DNA of 64,000 nucleotides from Bacteroidetes bacterium HGW-Bacteroidetes-4. Lineage in GTDB: Bacteria > Bacteroidota > Bacteroidia > Bacteroidales > SZUA-534. The notes below the pieces were generated by a model. The model was not told where the DNA came from and searched no databases. It saw only the letters and a program-made list of their open reading frames with translations. The position numbers and the translations under genes are program-made. This document shows, in pieces, positions 51,009-60,620 of this stretch (the first letter of the stretch is position 1; every line of letters begins with the position of its first letter). The stretch spans positions 1 through 64,000 of the forward strand of contig PHDD01000014.1 in assembly GCA_002840905.1 (NCBI GenBank), in the 5' to 3' direction.

Positions 51009-51731
51009 ATGGACGATATATTTCAGAATCTGGGCAACAGACAAACCTTAAGCCAAAAAATTGAAAGGACCATCGAAAATGCCATCCGCGAGAAAAAGCT
51101 TTTGGTAGGCTCAAAACTCCCTACTGAGCGTGAAATGTGTGCGGCTTTTGGGGTAAGTCGTACAGCTTTGCGTGAGGCCTTACGTCGATTAAGTGCCCGG
51201 GGGCTTATCAATATTCAAAAAGGAAGTGGCATGTATGTTTCTGAAATACGTATTGAGGATGCCATAAATACCCTGAACTTGTATTACGATCTCAAATTCG
51301 ACAACAATTTGTTATCACAAATTATTGAAGTTCGCCGTTTATTTGAACCTGAAATTGCTAAGCTGGCTGCTAAAAACCGTTCTGAGGAGAACATTAAAGA
51401 ACTCGATAAAAACCTTGTTGATTTTAAAAAATGCAACCACGACAATACGCAATTAGAAGCCGATTTAGATAATAAGTTTCACCTGATAATTGCCAAATCG
51501 TCGGGCAATCCCATTATGCAAATTACCATGGAACCCATTTATTCGCTGCTTCCGCGGATGCGTAATTATATTTACGGAAACATTGAAGGAGAAAAAGAGA
51601 ACACCTTAAAATTACATGCCCTAATTATTGAAGCCATCCGTAAAAAAGATGTGAATGAAACCTACAATCTTATGAAACAACACCTGGATCGAACACAGGA
51701 AATTTACGATAAACACTTAAAATTCTTTTAA
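51009..51731 (+). CDS. FadR-subfamily GntR transcriptional regulator (wHTH + FCD)
   Basis: 'IREKKLLVGSKLPTEREMCAAFGVSRTALREALRRLSARGLINIQKGSGMYV' followed by FCD 'EVRRLFEPEIAKLAAKN...FHLIIAKSSGNPIM...HALIIEAIRKKDVNETYNLMKQHLDRT'. Confidence 0.93.
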   Translation: MDDIFQNLGNRQTLSQKIERTIENAIREKKLLVGSKLPTEREMCAAFGVSRTALREALRRLSARGLINIQKGSGMYVSEIRIEDAINTLNLYYDLKFDNNLLSQIIEVRRLFEPEIAKLAAKNRSEENIKELDKNLVDFKKCNHDNTQLEADLDNKFHLIIAKSSGNPIMQITMEPIYSLLPRMRNYIYGNIEGEKENTLKLHALIIEAIRKKDVNETYNLMKQHLDRTQEIYDKHLKFF

Positions 51732-51734
51732 GAA

Positions 51735-51758
51735 AAAGGCTCCAAATTGGAGCCTTTA
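51735..51758. terminator. Bidirectional terminator between gntR and murQ
   Basis: AAAGGCTCC-AAATT-GGAGCCTTT with flanking A and T. Confidence 0.82.
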
Positions 51759-51789
51759 TTGTTTATAGGTATACCCAAAGGAACAACAT

Positions 51790-52608
51790 TTACACAGTTT
51801 TTATATTCTGATAATTCTCAATAGCATTGCGAACAGAACCATGCAATAAGAGCAAACGTTTTGATTCATCAATACTCAAACCCAATTCATCCATTATCAT
51901 TCGGGAACCTCTTTCAATCAGTTTTTTATTGGTTAACTGCATGTCAATCATTTTATTTCCTTTAACCCGGCCCAGTTTAATCATAACCGAAGTGGTTATC
52001 ATATTCAATACCAGTTTTTGAGCAGTTCCGGCTTTCATGCGGGTACTACCGGTTACAAACTCAGGACCAACAATGGCTTCTAAAGCAATATCCACTTCTT
52101 TTGCCAATTGGGTTTCAGGATTACAGGTAATGCAAGCGGTAAAAAGCCCCGATTTTCGGGCTTCACGAACTGCACCAATAACATAAGGAGTTCGTCCCGA
52201 TGCGGCAATGCCAATAACCGAATCGTTAGCATGGGGTTCGTATTGCGCCATATCGCGCCAGGCTCCCTGTTCATCATCCTCGGCCGACTCTACTGCTTTG
52301 CGAATGGCCTGATCACCACCTGCAATCAAACCAATAACAATATCGTAAGGAACGCCAAAAGTAGGCGGAATTTCTGAAGCGTCAACAATGCCTAAACGGC
52401 CGCTGGTTCCCGCTCCCACATAAAACAATCGCCCCCCTTTTTTAATTCGAGGTATAATTTGATCAACTACTCGCTCAATTTCGGGAATAATTTTATTCAC
52501 GGCCATATGCACAGTACTATCCTCCCGGTTAATATTCTCAAGCAATTCCTTAACCGTCATTTTTTCCAGATTGTCGTAGCGCGACGATGATTCTGTAATA
52601 TTTATCAT
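51790..52608 (-). CDS. murQ: N-acetylmuramic acid 6-phosphate etherase
   Basis: 'GGRLFYVGAGTSGRLGIVDASEIPPTFGVP', 'VIGIAASGRTPYVIGA', 'GPEFVTGSTRMKAGTAQKLVLNMITTSVMIKLGRV'. Confidence 0.96.
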   Translation of the reverse strand: MINITESSSRYDNLEKMTVKELLENINREDSTVHMAVNKIIPEIERVVDQIIPRIKKGGRLFYVGAGTSGRLGIVDASEIPPTFGVPYDIVIGLIAGGDQAIRKAVESAEDDEQGAWRDMAQYEPHANDSVIGIAASGRTPYVIGAVREARKSGLFTACITCNPETQLAKEVDIALEAIVGPEFVTGSTRMKAGTAQKLVLNMITTSVMIKLGRVKGNKMIDMQLTNKKLIERGSRMIMDELGLSIDESKRLLLLHGSVRNAIENYQNIKTV

Positions 52609-52614
52609 AATTTA

Positions 52615-53466
52615 CTAATTCTTGCTTTTTATGGTTTTATGATAGGCCACTAAATCGTCAATGGGTGATTGCACAACTCTGGGTGTTTCAAATCCTTTAG
52701 CTATCATAACCTGATTTAGAACTGCGTTAAAATGAAAAGCTATGGAACCGGCAAAAACAACCGGTAGTTCCTTGCTATGTGGTAGCTTTAGAATATTTTT
52801 AACTACAAAATCTTCCAGTGAATCATAAACTAGCTTATATATCTCCGGCTCATTAAGTTCCGCTTTTAACAAGCGCGTTAAAGATGCCAGGTAACGATTG
52901 GGTAAGGGTTTTTTATACACACTTTCAATTATGGTGTTTAAATCAAATTCACCCAATTTAATAAGTTTCTGAGACAGTTCCGGAGAAAAATCGCGTTTTA
53001 GTAAGGCATTGATAAAACGCTTCCCCATATAGGCTCCGCTTCCCTCGTCACCCAAAATATAACCCAAAGCAGGTATTTTATCAACAAGCTGCATTCCATC
53101 GTACATGCAGGAATTGGAACCCGTACCTAAAATACAAGCGATACCCGGTTTAGTTCCCAGCAAAGCTCTTGCAGCAGCAAGCATATCGTCGTTGATAAAG
53201 ATTTGAGTATTTTCTCCAAAAAACTGAACAAATATTTTAAGCAAGCCCTCTTTAATCTGATTATTTGCCAAACCAGCACCATAAAAGAAAACTTTCTCGA
53301 TGGAGCTTCTATACATATTAATGTCTGACTCAGTTAAGACCCGAATAATTTGATCCTTTTCTGAAAACAAGGGATTTATACCAATGGTGGTTAACGACAG
53401 GGTTGAATCACCGTTTATCAATCGCCAATCGGTTTTGGTCGATCCTCCGTCTGCTACTAAAAACAT
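52615..53466 (-). CDS. BadF/BadG/BcrA/D-family amino-sugar kinase (MurK/GlcNAc-kinase-like)
   Basis: 'MFLVADGGSTKTDWRLI', 'GIACILGTGSNSCMYDG', 'LGYILGDEGSGAYMGK'; 6 nt from murQ. Confidence 0.85.
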   Translation of the reverse strand: MFLVADGGSTKTDWRLINGDSTLSLTTIGINPLFSEKDQIIRVLTESDINMYRSSIEKVFFYGAGLANNQIKEGLLKIFVQFFGENTQIFINDDMLAAARALLGTKPGIACILGTGSNSCMYDGMQLVDKIPALGYILGDEGSGAYMGKRFINALLKRDFSPELSQKLIKLGEFDLNTIIESVYKKPLPNRYLASLTRLLKAELNEPEIYKLVYDSLEDFVVKNILKLPHSKELPVVFAGSIAFHFNAVLNQVMIAKGFETPRVVQSPIDDLVAYHKTIKSKN

Positions 53467-53599
53467 ACGTACTATTTGATTTATATTCGTACTATCTCCG
53501 AAATTTAGTCCTAAATAAGCCTATCTTTCATGTTATAGTGTACAAAGTCCATTTATAAAATTTTTGTCGCTGCTAAATTACAAAAAATATTTTATAAGA

Positions 53600-53616
53600 T
53601 GTAATATGTATTACAC
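53600..53616. promoter_or_regulatory. Candidate operator in the divergent kinase/amidase promoter region: TGTAATATGTATTACAC
   Basis: Contains TGTATTACA, the same 9-nt core as the 48970 site, within the imperfect palindrome TGTAATATGTATTACA. Confidence 0.38.
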
Positions 53617-53678
53617 ATTTTGCATTTTTGAATAATATGCCTTACTTTTGGAGGGCAAAATTTGATAAAAATTCAGCA

Positions 53679-56600
53679 ATGAGATTACTAAAAACCCCTG
53701 TTTTTTTAAGTATCCTGATTATTTGCTCAGTCTTTTTAAACAAGGCGTTTGCTCAAATGCCGGCCTTACCGCACCGCAGCCCTGCCTATTCAATAATTGA
53801 ATCGCTTACCAACCAGCATATCAACAGTACATTGCTCAATTATAAAACCGGTTACTATAAAAAAGACTCCACAAAAATTGACACCATTATAATTGATGTA
53901 AAAAAGAAAACTATTGCGGTTTATTTTGATAAAAACCTTGCCAATGCTCCGTTCAGGCCTGAAACAATTAACTGGCTTGAAACGGAGGCAAAAAAAGCAC
54001 TGGGCGAGTTGTATGATAACTACAACATTGAATTCTTTACTAACAAAAAATCGTTTAAATCATACATTCCCAACTACTACAGAACTTCAAAAAAGGATAT
54101 CGATAAAACCAGAATTCCAAATAAGTTCAATCGCAATTCAAATCCATTGGTGCATAACAACTCAAAACCTGAGGAATATGAACCCATATTACAAGCTATA
54201 AATATTGCACTGTGGCACAGTCATGGTTGGTATTACGAACTCACGCTCGACAGGTGGGAATGGCAAAGGGCGCGCTTGTTTCAAACCGTTGAAGATTTAA
54301 GTACCATGGCCTATGTGCTTCAGGGAGTGGTTCCCATGCTCGAAAATGCTGGAGTTCAGGTATTCCTTCCCCGTGAACGTTCTTTTCAAACACACGAGGT
54401 TATTGTCGATAATAATGGAAGTACAGGAAATAGTATTTATCGCGAAAACATAAAATCAAAATCAGAAAATTCTGGTTTTGCCATAGGCAATCCACCTTAC
54501 ATTACTGAAAATCCATTTAAGCTGGGAACCTATACCCAATTTACCTCGCACAAACAATCGATGGAATTTATTGAATGGATTCCGGAGATACCTGAATCGG
54601 GCAAATACCCGGTTTACATTGCTTATCATCATCAAAAAGAGAATTCCGACAAAGCACAGTATAAGGTACATCACACCGGAGGAATTACTGAGTTTGATGT
54701 GAATCAGCAAATAGGTGGAGAAACCTGGATTTATCTGGGCACTTTTCATTTTAATCGGGGAATTCATGCCGACTCCGGTAAAGTAGTACTGACGGGAAAA
54801 ACAACTAAAAATAACCAAAACCTCACGGCCGATGCCGTTCGATTTGGTGGTGGAATGGGAAACATTAGCCGGAACGGAAAAACAAGCGGCCGACCGCGCT
54901 ACCAGGAAGCTGCCCGATACTACTTACAATATGCGGGCATGCCCGATTCGCTGGTTTGGTTATTGAACCGCGAAAAAGAAAACGATTACAGCGACGATGT
55001 TCAAAGTCGTGGTGAATGGTTGAATTACCTGATGGGAGCTCCGGCAGGTCCCACAAAAAACCGGAATATTCCCGGATTGCAAATACCGGTTGATTTGGCG
55101 CTTGCTTTTCATACCGATGCAGGAATTGCTGGTTCTGACAGTGTGATTGGTACGCTGGGAATTTACAGCACAACCCAGGGTAATCCCGCTTTCCCCAATG
55201 GGATTTCGAAAATGGCATCGCGCGATTTGACTGATTTGATTCAAACCCAATTGGTAACCGATATTCGACAAAAATACGACACCAGCTGGATTCGTCGTGG
55301 ATTGTGGGACAGGGCTTACAGTGAAGCGTTCCGTCCCAATGTACCCACCATGCTGCTCGAATTGCTTTCGCATCAAAACTTTTTAGATGCCCGCTTTGGC
55401 TGGGAACCCATGTTCCGCTTCGACGTTTCGCGGGCTATATACAAAGGAATTCACCGGTTTTTATCTGTTCAATACAATATTCCGTATGTAATTCAACCCT
55501 TACCTGTTTCCCATTTTAACTTACAGATAAAAAACAACAACCAACTCGAACTGAGCTGGAAACCCGTTAGCGATCCGCTGGAACACACCGCTGAACCGGA
55601 AGGTTACCTGGTTTACACCCGAAAAAACGGACAGGGCTTCGATAACGGACAATGGACCGATAAACCGTTCTTCCTGATTTCGAATCCTGAACCTGAAACC
55701 ATTTATTCTTTTAAAGTAACCGCTGTTAATAAAGGTGGTGAAAGCTTTCCATCGGAAATACTTTCAGCCGGAATTGCTGAAAATGCACCCGGAACCGTTC
55801 TTATTGTCAATGCTTTTGACCGCATAGCAGGTCCGGCAGCGTTGGATGAAACCCGAATGGCGGGATTCATTAACCGAATGGACGAAGGCGTTGGATACCA
55901 TGCAACTATTCATTATACGGGTTCGCAATACGATTATGACCGGAATTCTCCCTGGCTCGATGACGATTCACCGGGGTTTGGTGCTTCGGGAGCCGAAATG
56001 GAAGAAAAAATCATTCCCGGAAATACCTTCGATTATAGTTTTGTTCATGGACAATCGATTCTTAACGCGGGCTATAGTTTTGTTTCCATAAGCGACGAGG
56101 CGTTTACCGAATCGTTAACAGAACCTGAAACTTATTTTATGATAGATTTTTTGGCTGGCGAAGAAAAAACACATTACCTGCCCAAAAACGATTCTGTTGC
56201 CCATTTCACTCTTTTTTCCGATGAATTGCTGAAAAATTTACAAAGCTATCTGAATCAGGGAGGTAATTTACTAATCACCGGAGCGCACATTGGCAGCGAT
56301 GTAAAACTCAATCAACAGGATTCATTGATCGGGGCAGCCTTAAAATTTAAATGGCGAACCAATCACGCATCGCGCCTGGGTAAGACTTATTTTACCGACA
56401 CCTCGTTAGCCACACAACTTAACGGCTTACAGTTTAATACCTTTTATCATCCACTGATTTACAAGGTGGAATCGCCCGACGCTATTGAACCTTACAACAA
56501 TTCGTCGAAAACCATTATGCGCTATGCTGAAAATAACATGAGTGCAGGAGTTTTATACACGGGAAATTATAAAGTTGCTGCCTTTGGCTTTCCGTTTGAA

Positions 56601-56681
56601 ACCATTCTGCTAAAAAACGATAGGGATGCTTTTATAAAATTGATTATTAACACATTTACAAAAGAAACAAATAAACAATAA
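53679..56681 (+). CDS. Exported Amidase_3-like N-acetylmuramoyl-L-alanine amidase with inserted golvesin/Xly-type domain and C-terminal FN3-like domain (often annotated 'xanthan lyase')
   Basis: '[57 protein letters not shown]', '[13 protein letters not shown]', '[22 protein letters not shown]'; insertion '[23 protein letters not shown]...[16 protein letters not shown]'. Start set at [26 protein letters not shown]. Confidence 0.82.
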   Translation: MRLLKTPVFLSILIICSVFLNKAFAQMPALPHRSPAYSIIESLTNQHINSTLLNYKTGYYKKDSTKIDTIIIDVKKKTIAVYFDKNLANAPFRPETINWLETEAKKALGELYDNYNIEFFTNKKSFKSYIPNYYRTSKKDIDKTRIPNKFNRNSNPLVHNNSKPEEYEPILQAINIALWHSHGWYYELTLDRWEWQRARLFQTVEDLSTMAYVLQGVVPMLENAGVQVFLPRERSFQTHEVIVDNNGSTGNSIYRENIKSKSENSGFAIGNPPYITENPFKLGTYTQFTSHKQSMEFIEWIPEIPESGKYPVYIAYHHQKENSDKAQYKVHHTGGITEFDVNQQIGGETWIYLGTFHFNRGIHADSGKVVLTGKTTKNNQNLTADAVRFGGGMGNISRNGKTSGRPRYQEAARYYLQYAGMPDSLVWLLNREKENDYSDDVQSRGEWLNYLMGAPAGPTKNRNIPGLQIPVDLALAFHTDAGIAGSDSVIGTLGIYSTTQGNPAFPNGISKMASRDLTDLIQTQLVTDIRQKYDTSWIRRGLWDRAYSEAFRPNVPTMLLELLSHQNFLDARFGWEPMFRFDVSRAIYKGIHRFLSVQYNIPYVIQPLPVSHFNLQIKNNNQLELSWKPVSDPLEHTAEPEGYLVYTRKNGQGFDNGQWTDKPFFLISNPEPETIYSFKVTAVNKGGESFPSEILSAGIAENAPGTVLIVNAFDRIAGPAALDETRMAGFINRMDEGVGYHATIHYTGSQYDYDRNSPWLDDDSPGFGASGAEMEEKIIPGNTFDYSFVHGQSILNAGYSFVSISDEAFTESLTEPETYFMIDFLAGEEKTHYLPKNDSVAHFTLFSDELLKNLQSYLNQGGNLLITGAHIGSDVKLNQQDSLIGAALKFKWRTNHASRLGKTYFTDTSLATQLNGLQFNTFYHPLIYKVESPDAIEPYNNSSKTIMRYAENNMSAGVLYTGNYKVAAFGFPFETILLKNDRDAFIKLIINTFTKETNKQ

Positions 56682-56701
56682 ACCTGAAAAACAAACTATT
56701 T

Positions 56702-58165
56702 ATGAAAACCATTACTTGTTTTATTCCCTACCAGACTCCCGAAATTTGGGAAAATTTTTTGAAGGATTTAGAGCAAAACGATCATATAAAAACCATTTAT
56801 TTATTAGGTAAGCCAGATGCAAAAACCCAATGGAATAAAGCAAAAGCGCTGAAAACTGAGAGCATTTCTAAAACAACTACTTTAAAAAAAACTGCCGATG
56901 TTGTAGATACCGATTACGTGCTTTTAATTACTAAAGAAACCGAAATAAAACTGGGCCAGTTTGCCCTGGAACGTTTTATCAGTATGGCTGATGATACCGG
57001 CGCCGGGATGGTTTACTCTGATTACCTGCAAGTTGCCGATGGCAAACAAAGCAATCATCCGGTAATTGATTACCAGGAGGGCAGTTTACGCGACGATTTC
57101 AATTTTGGCCCGCTTTGGTTTATCAACAATGACGTTTTTAAGAATGCTGTAAACAGTTTTAGCGAGTCCTATGATTTTGCCGGTTTGTATCAACTTCGTC
57201 TGGCCATTAGCCGAAATCAGGAATTATTTCACATTCCTGAACCGCTCTATTCACAAATTGAATGGGATACGCGTGCTTCAGGAAAAAAGATTTTCGATTA
57301 TGTTGACCCAAAAAACCGGCAGGTTCAAATTGAAATGGAAAAAGCCGCAACTACACATTTAAAAGCCATCGGCGGATACTTAAAGCCTGATTTTAAAGCC
57401 GTAAACCTTAACGAAGGTAATTTTCCGGTGGAAGCTTCGGTTATTATCCCGGTTCGTAACCGAGAAAAAACCATTGCCGACGCCATTGATTCGGTGATGA
57501 AACAAAAAACGCGTTTTGACTTCAACCTAATCATTGTTGATAATCATTCAAGCGATCGAACCACTGAAATTATTCAATCGTATGCAGCAAAATACAAAAA
57601 CCTGATTCATGTTATTCCCGAGCGCACCGATTTGGGTATTGGTGGCTGCTGGAACCTGGCTGTTCATCACGAACTTTGCGGAAAATTCGCCATTCAGCTT
57701 GACAGCGACGACCTTTACAAAGACGAAACCACCCTGCAACAAATTGTGGATACTTTTTACAAAGAAAAATGCGCTATGGTGATTGGCTCGTACCAAATGA
57801 CCAACTTTAAGTTGGAAGAAATTCCACCGGGATTAATTGACCACAAAGAATGGACTCCCGATAACGGACGAAACAATGCATTGCGCATTAATGGATTGGG
57901 TGCTCCACGAGCTTTTTATACTCCGGTTTTCCGAAGTATTAAAATACCCAATACCAGTTATGGCGAAGATTATGGTTTGGGACTGGCCATCAGCCGACAT
58001 TATCAAATTGGCCGAATATATAACTCCCTTTACCTGTGTCGCCGATGGGAGGACAATTCCGATGCTTCGCTCAGCATTGAAGCCATGAACAAACACAATT
58101 ATTACAAAGATAAACTGCGCACCGTGGAACTTAAAGCGCGCATACAACTAAATAAGAGCAAATAA
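56702..58165 (+). CDS. Glycosyltransferase family 2 protein with an extra N-terminal GT-A-like module
   Basis: '[48 protein letters not shown]...[20 protein letters not shown]'; no signal peptide or TM. Confidence 0.83.
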   Translation: MKTITCFIPYQTPEIWENFLKDLEQNDHIKTIYLLGKPDAKTQWNKAKALKTESISKTTTLKKTADVVDTDYVLLITKETEIKLGQFALERFISMADDTGAGMVYSDYLQVADGKQSNHPVIDYQEGSLRDDFNFGPLWFINNDVFKNAVNSFSESYDFAGLYQLRLAISRNQELFHIPEPLYSQIEWDTRASGKKIFDYVDPKNRQVQIEMEKAATTHLKAIGGYLKPDFKAVNLNEGNFPVEASVIIPVRNREKTIADAIDSVMKQKTRFDFNLIIVDNHSSDRTTEIIQSYAAKYKNLIHVIPERTDLGIGGCWNLAVHHELCGKFAIQLDSDDLYKDETTLQQIVDTFYKEKCAMVIGSYQMTNFKLEEIPPGLIDHKEWTPDNGRNNALRINGLGAPRAFYTPVFRSIKIPNTSYGEDYGLGLAISRHYQIGRIYNSLYLCRRWEDNSDASLSIEAMNKHNYYKDKLRTVELKARIQLNKSK

Positions 58166-58220
58166 CCTAAGCATTGGAAAGAAACAATTATAAAAACTGC
58201 ATTTATCATTTTATCATTCA

Positions 58221-59168
58221 ATGAATTACCAAAGCAAATCAAAAAATTTATTTCTGGAACAAAAGACCAATTGGCCGCTACTGGCAGCCAATACAGAAGG
58301 TTTAAAAAATGTACAGCTCAAAACTTTTGTGTACGATGGTTTTCAGATAAACCTACAATTTAATCCTAAGCGGATTACCTCATCGGCAGCAAAAGTGGAT
58401 AAAGCATCGATTGAGGCGCGAAAATGTTTTTTATGTGCCGCAAATCGCCCCAATGAACAGTGTGGTGTTACATTTGAAAATAAATATGAAATACTTTGCA
58501 ATCCCTTTCCTATTTTTCCGGAGCATTACACCATAGCCCACAACGAACATATACCGCAGGAAATAAAGCATTCGTTTGCCGATATGTTAGCGCTGAGCAA
58601 AGCACTCCCCGATTTAGTGGTTTTTTACAACGCCCCAAATTGCGGGGCTTCGGCTCCCGACCATTTACATTTTCAGGCCGGAAACACGGGCTTTTTACCC
58701 ATTGAAAAAGAGATTGAAACACTTAAAACAACCTATGGTAAAACACGAATCAAAAAGTCAGGTCTTGAACTTACAGCCATTAACGATGGTTTGCGAAAAA
58801 TGCTTGTGCTGGAATCATCAGAAAAAGATTCGTTGATAAAAGCTTTCGAGCCTTGTTATGAATTTACCAGCAGACTGGTTCACAACCAAGACCCCATGCT
58901 TAACATACTGAGCTGGTACAGCAATGCCTGGCGTGTAATTATTTTTCCCCGCGAAAAACACCGCCCCTGGCAATATTTTGAAGAGGGCGAAAAAAACATC
59001 CTTTTAAGTCCGGCTTCGGTCGATTTTGGGGGAACCCTGATAACTCCACTGGAAAAAGATTTTACAAAAATCAGTCGTGACGATATAAGCAACATCATGC
59101 AACAATTGACCCTTAACGATAAGAATTTCGAAGAACTGACTGATTATTTAAAAAAAAACATTAAATAA
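58221..59168 (+). CDS. DUF4922 / HIT-like nucleotidyl phosphorylase (GDP-hexose or Ap4A phosphorylase-like)
   Basis: 'CFLCAANRPNEQCGVTFENKYEILCNPFPIFPEHYTIAHNEHIPQ' and histidine-triad-like 'NCGASAPDHLHFQAG'. Confidence 0.75.
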   Translation: MNYQSKSKNLFLEQKTNWPLLAANTEGLKNVQLKTFVYDGFQINLQFNPKRITSSAAKVDKASIEARKCFLCAANRPNEQCGVTFENKYEILCNPFPIFPEHYTIAHNEHIPQEIKHSFADMLALSKALPDLVVFYNAPNCGASAPDHLHFQAGNTGFLPIEKEIETLKTTYGKTRIKKSGLELTAINDGLRKMLVLESSEKDSLIKAFEPCYEFTSRLVHNQDPMLNILSWYSNAWRVIIFPREKHRPWQYFEEGEKNILLSPASVDFGGTLITPLEKDFTKISRDDISNIMQQLTLNDKNFEELTDYLKKNIK

Positions 59169-59173
59169 GCAAC

Positions 59174-60085
59174 ATGATTTCGGTGCAAAACTATACCGAC
59201 CCTTACTTTCAGCAAGTGTTGGATTTACTCAACCAAAGCAAGTCCTTCGACAGCTTTACCGAGCCCTTGCTTAAAGAAAAAATGTACGACGACCCAACCT
59301 GGAACCCGGAACACACCTGGATGGCTTTGCATAAAAGTAAAGTAATTGGCTTTATGCAAGGTGTTACCCGAAACATTCGCGGTTCAAAATTGGGTTATAT
59401 CAAGTTAATGGCTGTGCACCCCGAATTCCGGCGTCAGGGAATTGCATCAAGGCTTTTTGAACTTTTGGAAAAGCAACTCAGTGAATTACAAATGGAAGCC
59501 CTGCGGATTTACGATGTCCCCCTTAATTATTTTATGCCAGGTATCGATCCCCGGTACACCCCGGCTGTTTGCTTTGCCGAGAAAATGGGATTCAAAAAAA
59601 CGGGCGATGCCATTAATATGCAGGTTGATTTAATGGCTACAGATTGGGATGCATCAGAAAAAATAGCCGAATTAAAAAAAGCATCCATTGAAATTAAACG
59701 GGCAACATTAAACGACAAAGAAGAACTTTTCGATTTTATTTCAGAAGATTGGATGCTATGGCAAAATGAGTTGGAAATGGCTTACCGATTTGCTCAACCA
59801 GCTATTTTTATTGCCCGGCAAAATGGCAGACTTAAAGCCTTTGCAGCTTACGAAGGAAACAATCAGGGAACGGGTTGGTTTGGTCCCATGGGAACACATC
59901 GCGACTTACGCGGAAAAGGTGTTGGCAATGTTCTCCTTTATCTTTGCCTGTCCGACATGAAGCATCAAGGACATACAAGCGCCACCATTCCCTGGGTTGC
60001 CCCCATCGCTTTTTATTCACATTATGCAAATGCAGTTATCGACCGGGTTTTCTGGCGCTACGAAAAAAAACTAAAAAATGAATAA
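59174..60085 (+). CDS. Double-domain GNAT N-acetyltransferase
   Basis: 'LGYIKLMAVHPEFRRQGIASRLFELLEKQL' and second module 'GTGWFGPMGTHRDLRGKGVGNVLLYLCL'. Confidence 0.86.
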   Translation: MISVQNYTDPYFQQVLDLLNQSKSFDSFTEPLLKEKMYDDPTWNPEHTWMALHKSKVIGFMQGVTRNIRGSKLGYIKLMAVHPEFRRQGIASRLFELLEKQLSELQMEALRIYDVPLNYFMPGIDPRYTPAVCFAEKMGFKKTGDAINMQVDLMATDWDASEKIAELKKASIEIKRATLNDKEELFDFISEDWMLWQNELEMAYRFAQPAIFIARQNGRLKAFAAYEGNNQGTGWFGPMGTHRDLRGKGVGNVLLYLCLSDMKHQGHTSATIPWVAPIAFYSHYANAVIDRVFWRYEKKLKNE

Positions 60086-60611
60086 TCACATACTTTTTAT
60101 CGGCGATAGCCTTACGCAATGGGGTAACTGGAACGAATTATTTCCACAATTTACCATTGAAAACCTGGGTCTTGCCGGCGATAAAACCATCGACATTATA
60201 CAACGGATGCCGCTTTACCAAACAAAACAAGCCACAACCATTTTTTTGATGGTTGGAATTAATGATTTAGCCAATGGAATACCCGTTGCATCGATACTGA
60301 TGAATTATAATACGTTGCTTAACCAAATGCATCAATACTGGCCAACGGCAAAAATACATCTGTTGAGCTTGCTTCCTGTTGAATACGAATCGTTTACCCA
60401 TACAGCCATCTATCCTCAAAATGTAGAAAAACTAAATGCTGGAATTGCGACTTTGGCGAACGAAATAAATACTTTTTATGTTGATATAGCTCCTGCTTTT
60501 TCTAATGGAAATGGAAATTTAAACCCAATGTACACCTACGATGGCCTACATTTGAATAATGCGGGATATTTGGTATGGAAAAAGGAAATTGAGACTTACT
60601 TACAAAATTAA
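60078..60611 (+). CDS. SGNH/GDSL hydrolase, no signal peptide
   Basis: 'ILFIGDSLTQWGNWNELFPQFTIENLGLAGDKTIDI', 'FLMVGINDLANG', 'YTYDGLHLNNAGYLVW'; overlaps the GNAT gene by 8 nt. Confidence 0.86.
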   Translation: MNNHILFIGDSLTQWGNWNELFPQFTIENLGLAGDKTIDIIQRMPLYQTKQATTIFLMVGINDLANGIPVASILMNYNTLLNQMHQYWPTAKIHLLSLLPVEYESFTHTAIYPQNVEKLNAGIATLANEINTFYVDIAPAFSNGNGNLNPMYTYDGLHLNNAGYLVWKKEIETYLQN

Positions 60612-60620
60612 TTACAGCCT

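Noticed and set aside
53679-56681. Xanthan lyase annotation for the 1017-aa protein
   Set aside because: The lyase similarity appears limited to the inserted golvesin/Xly CBD-like module; catalytic-type motifs look like Amidase_3.
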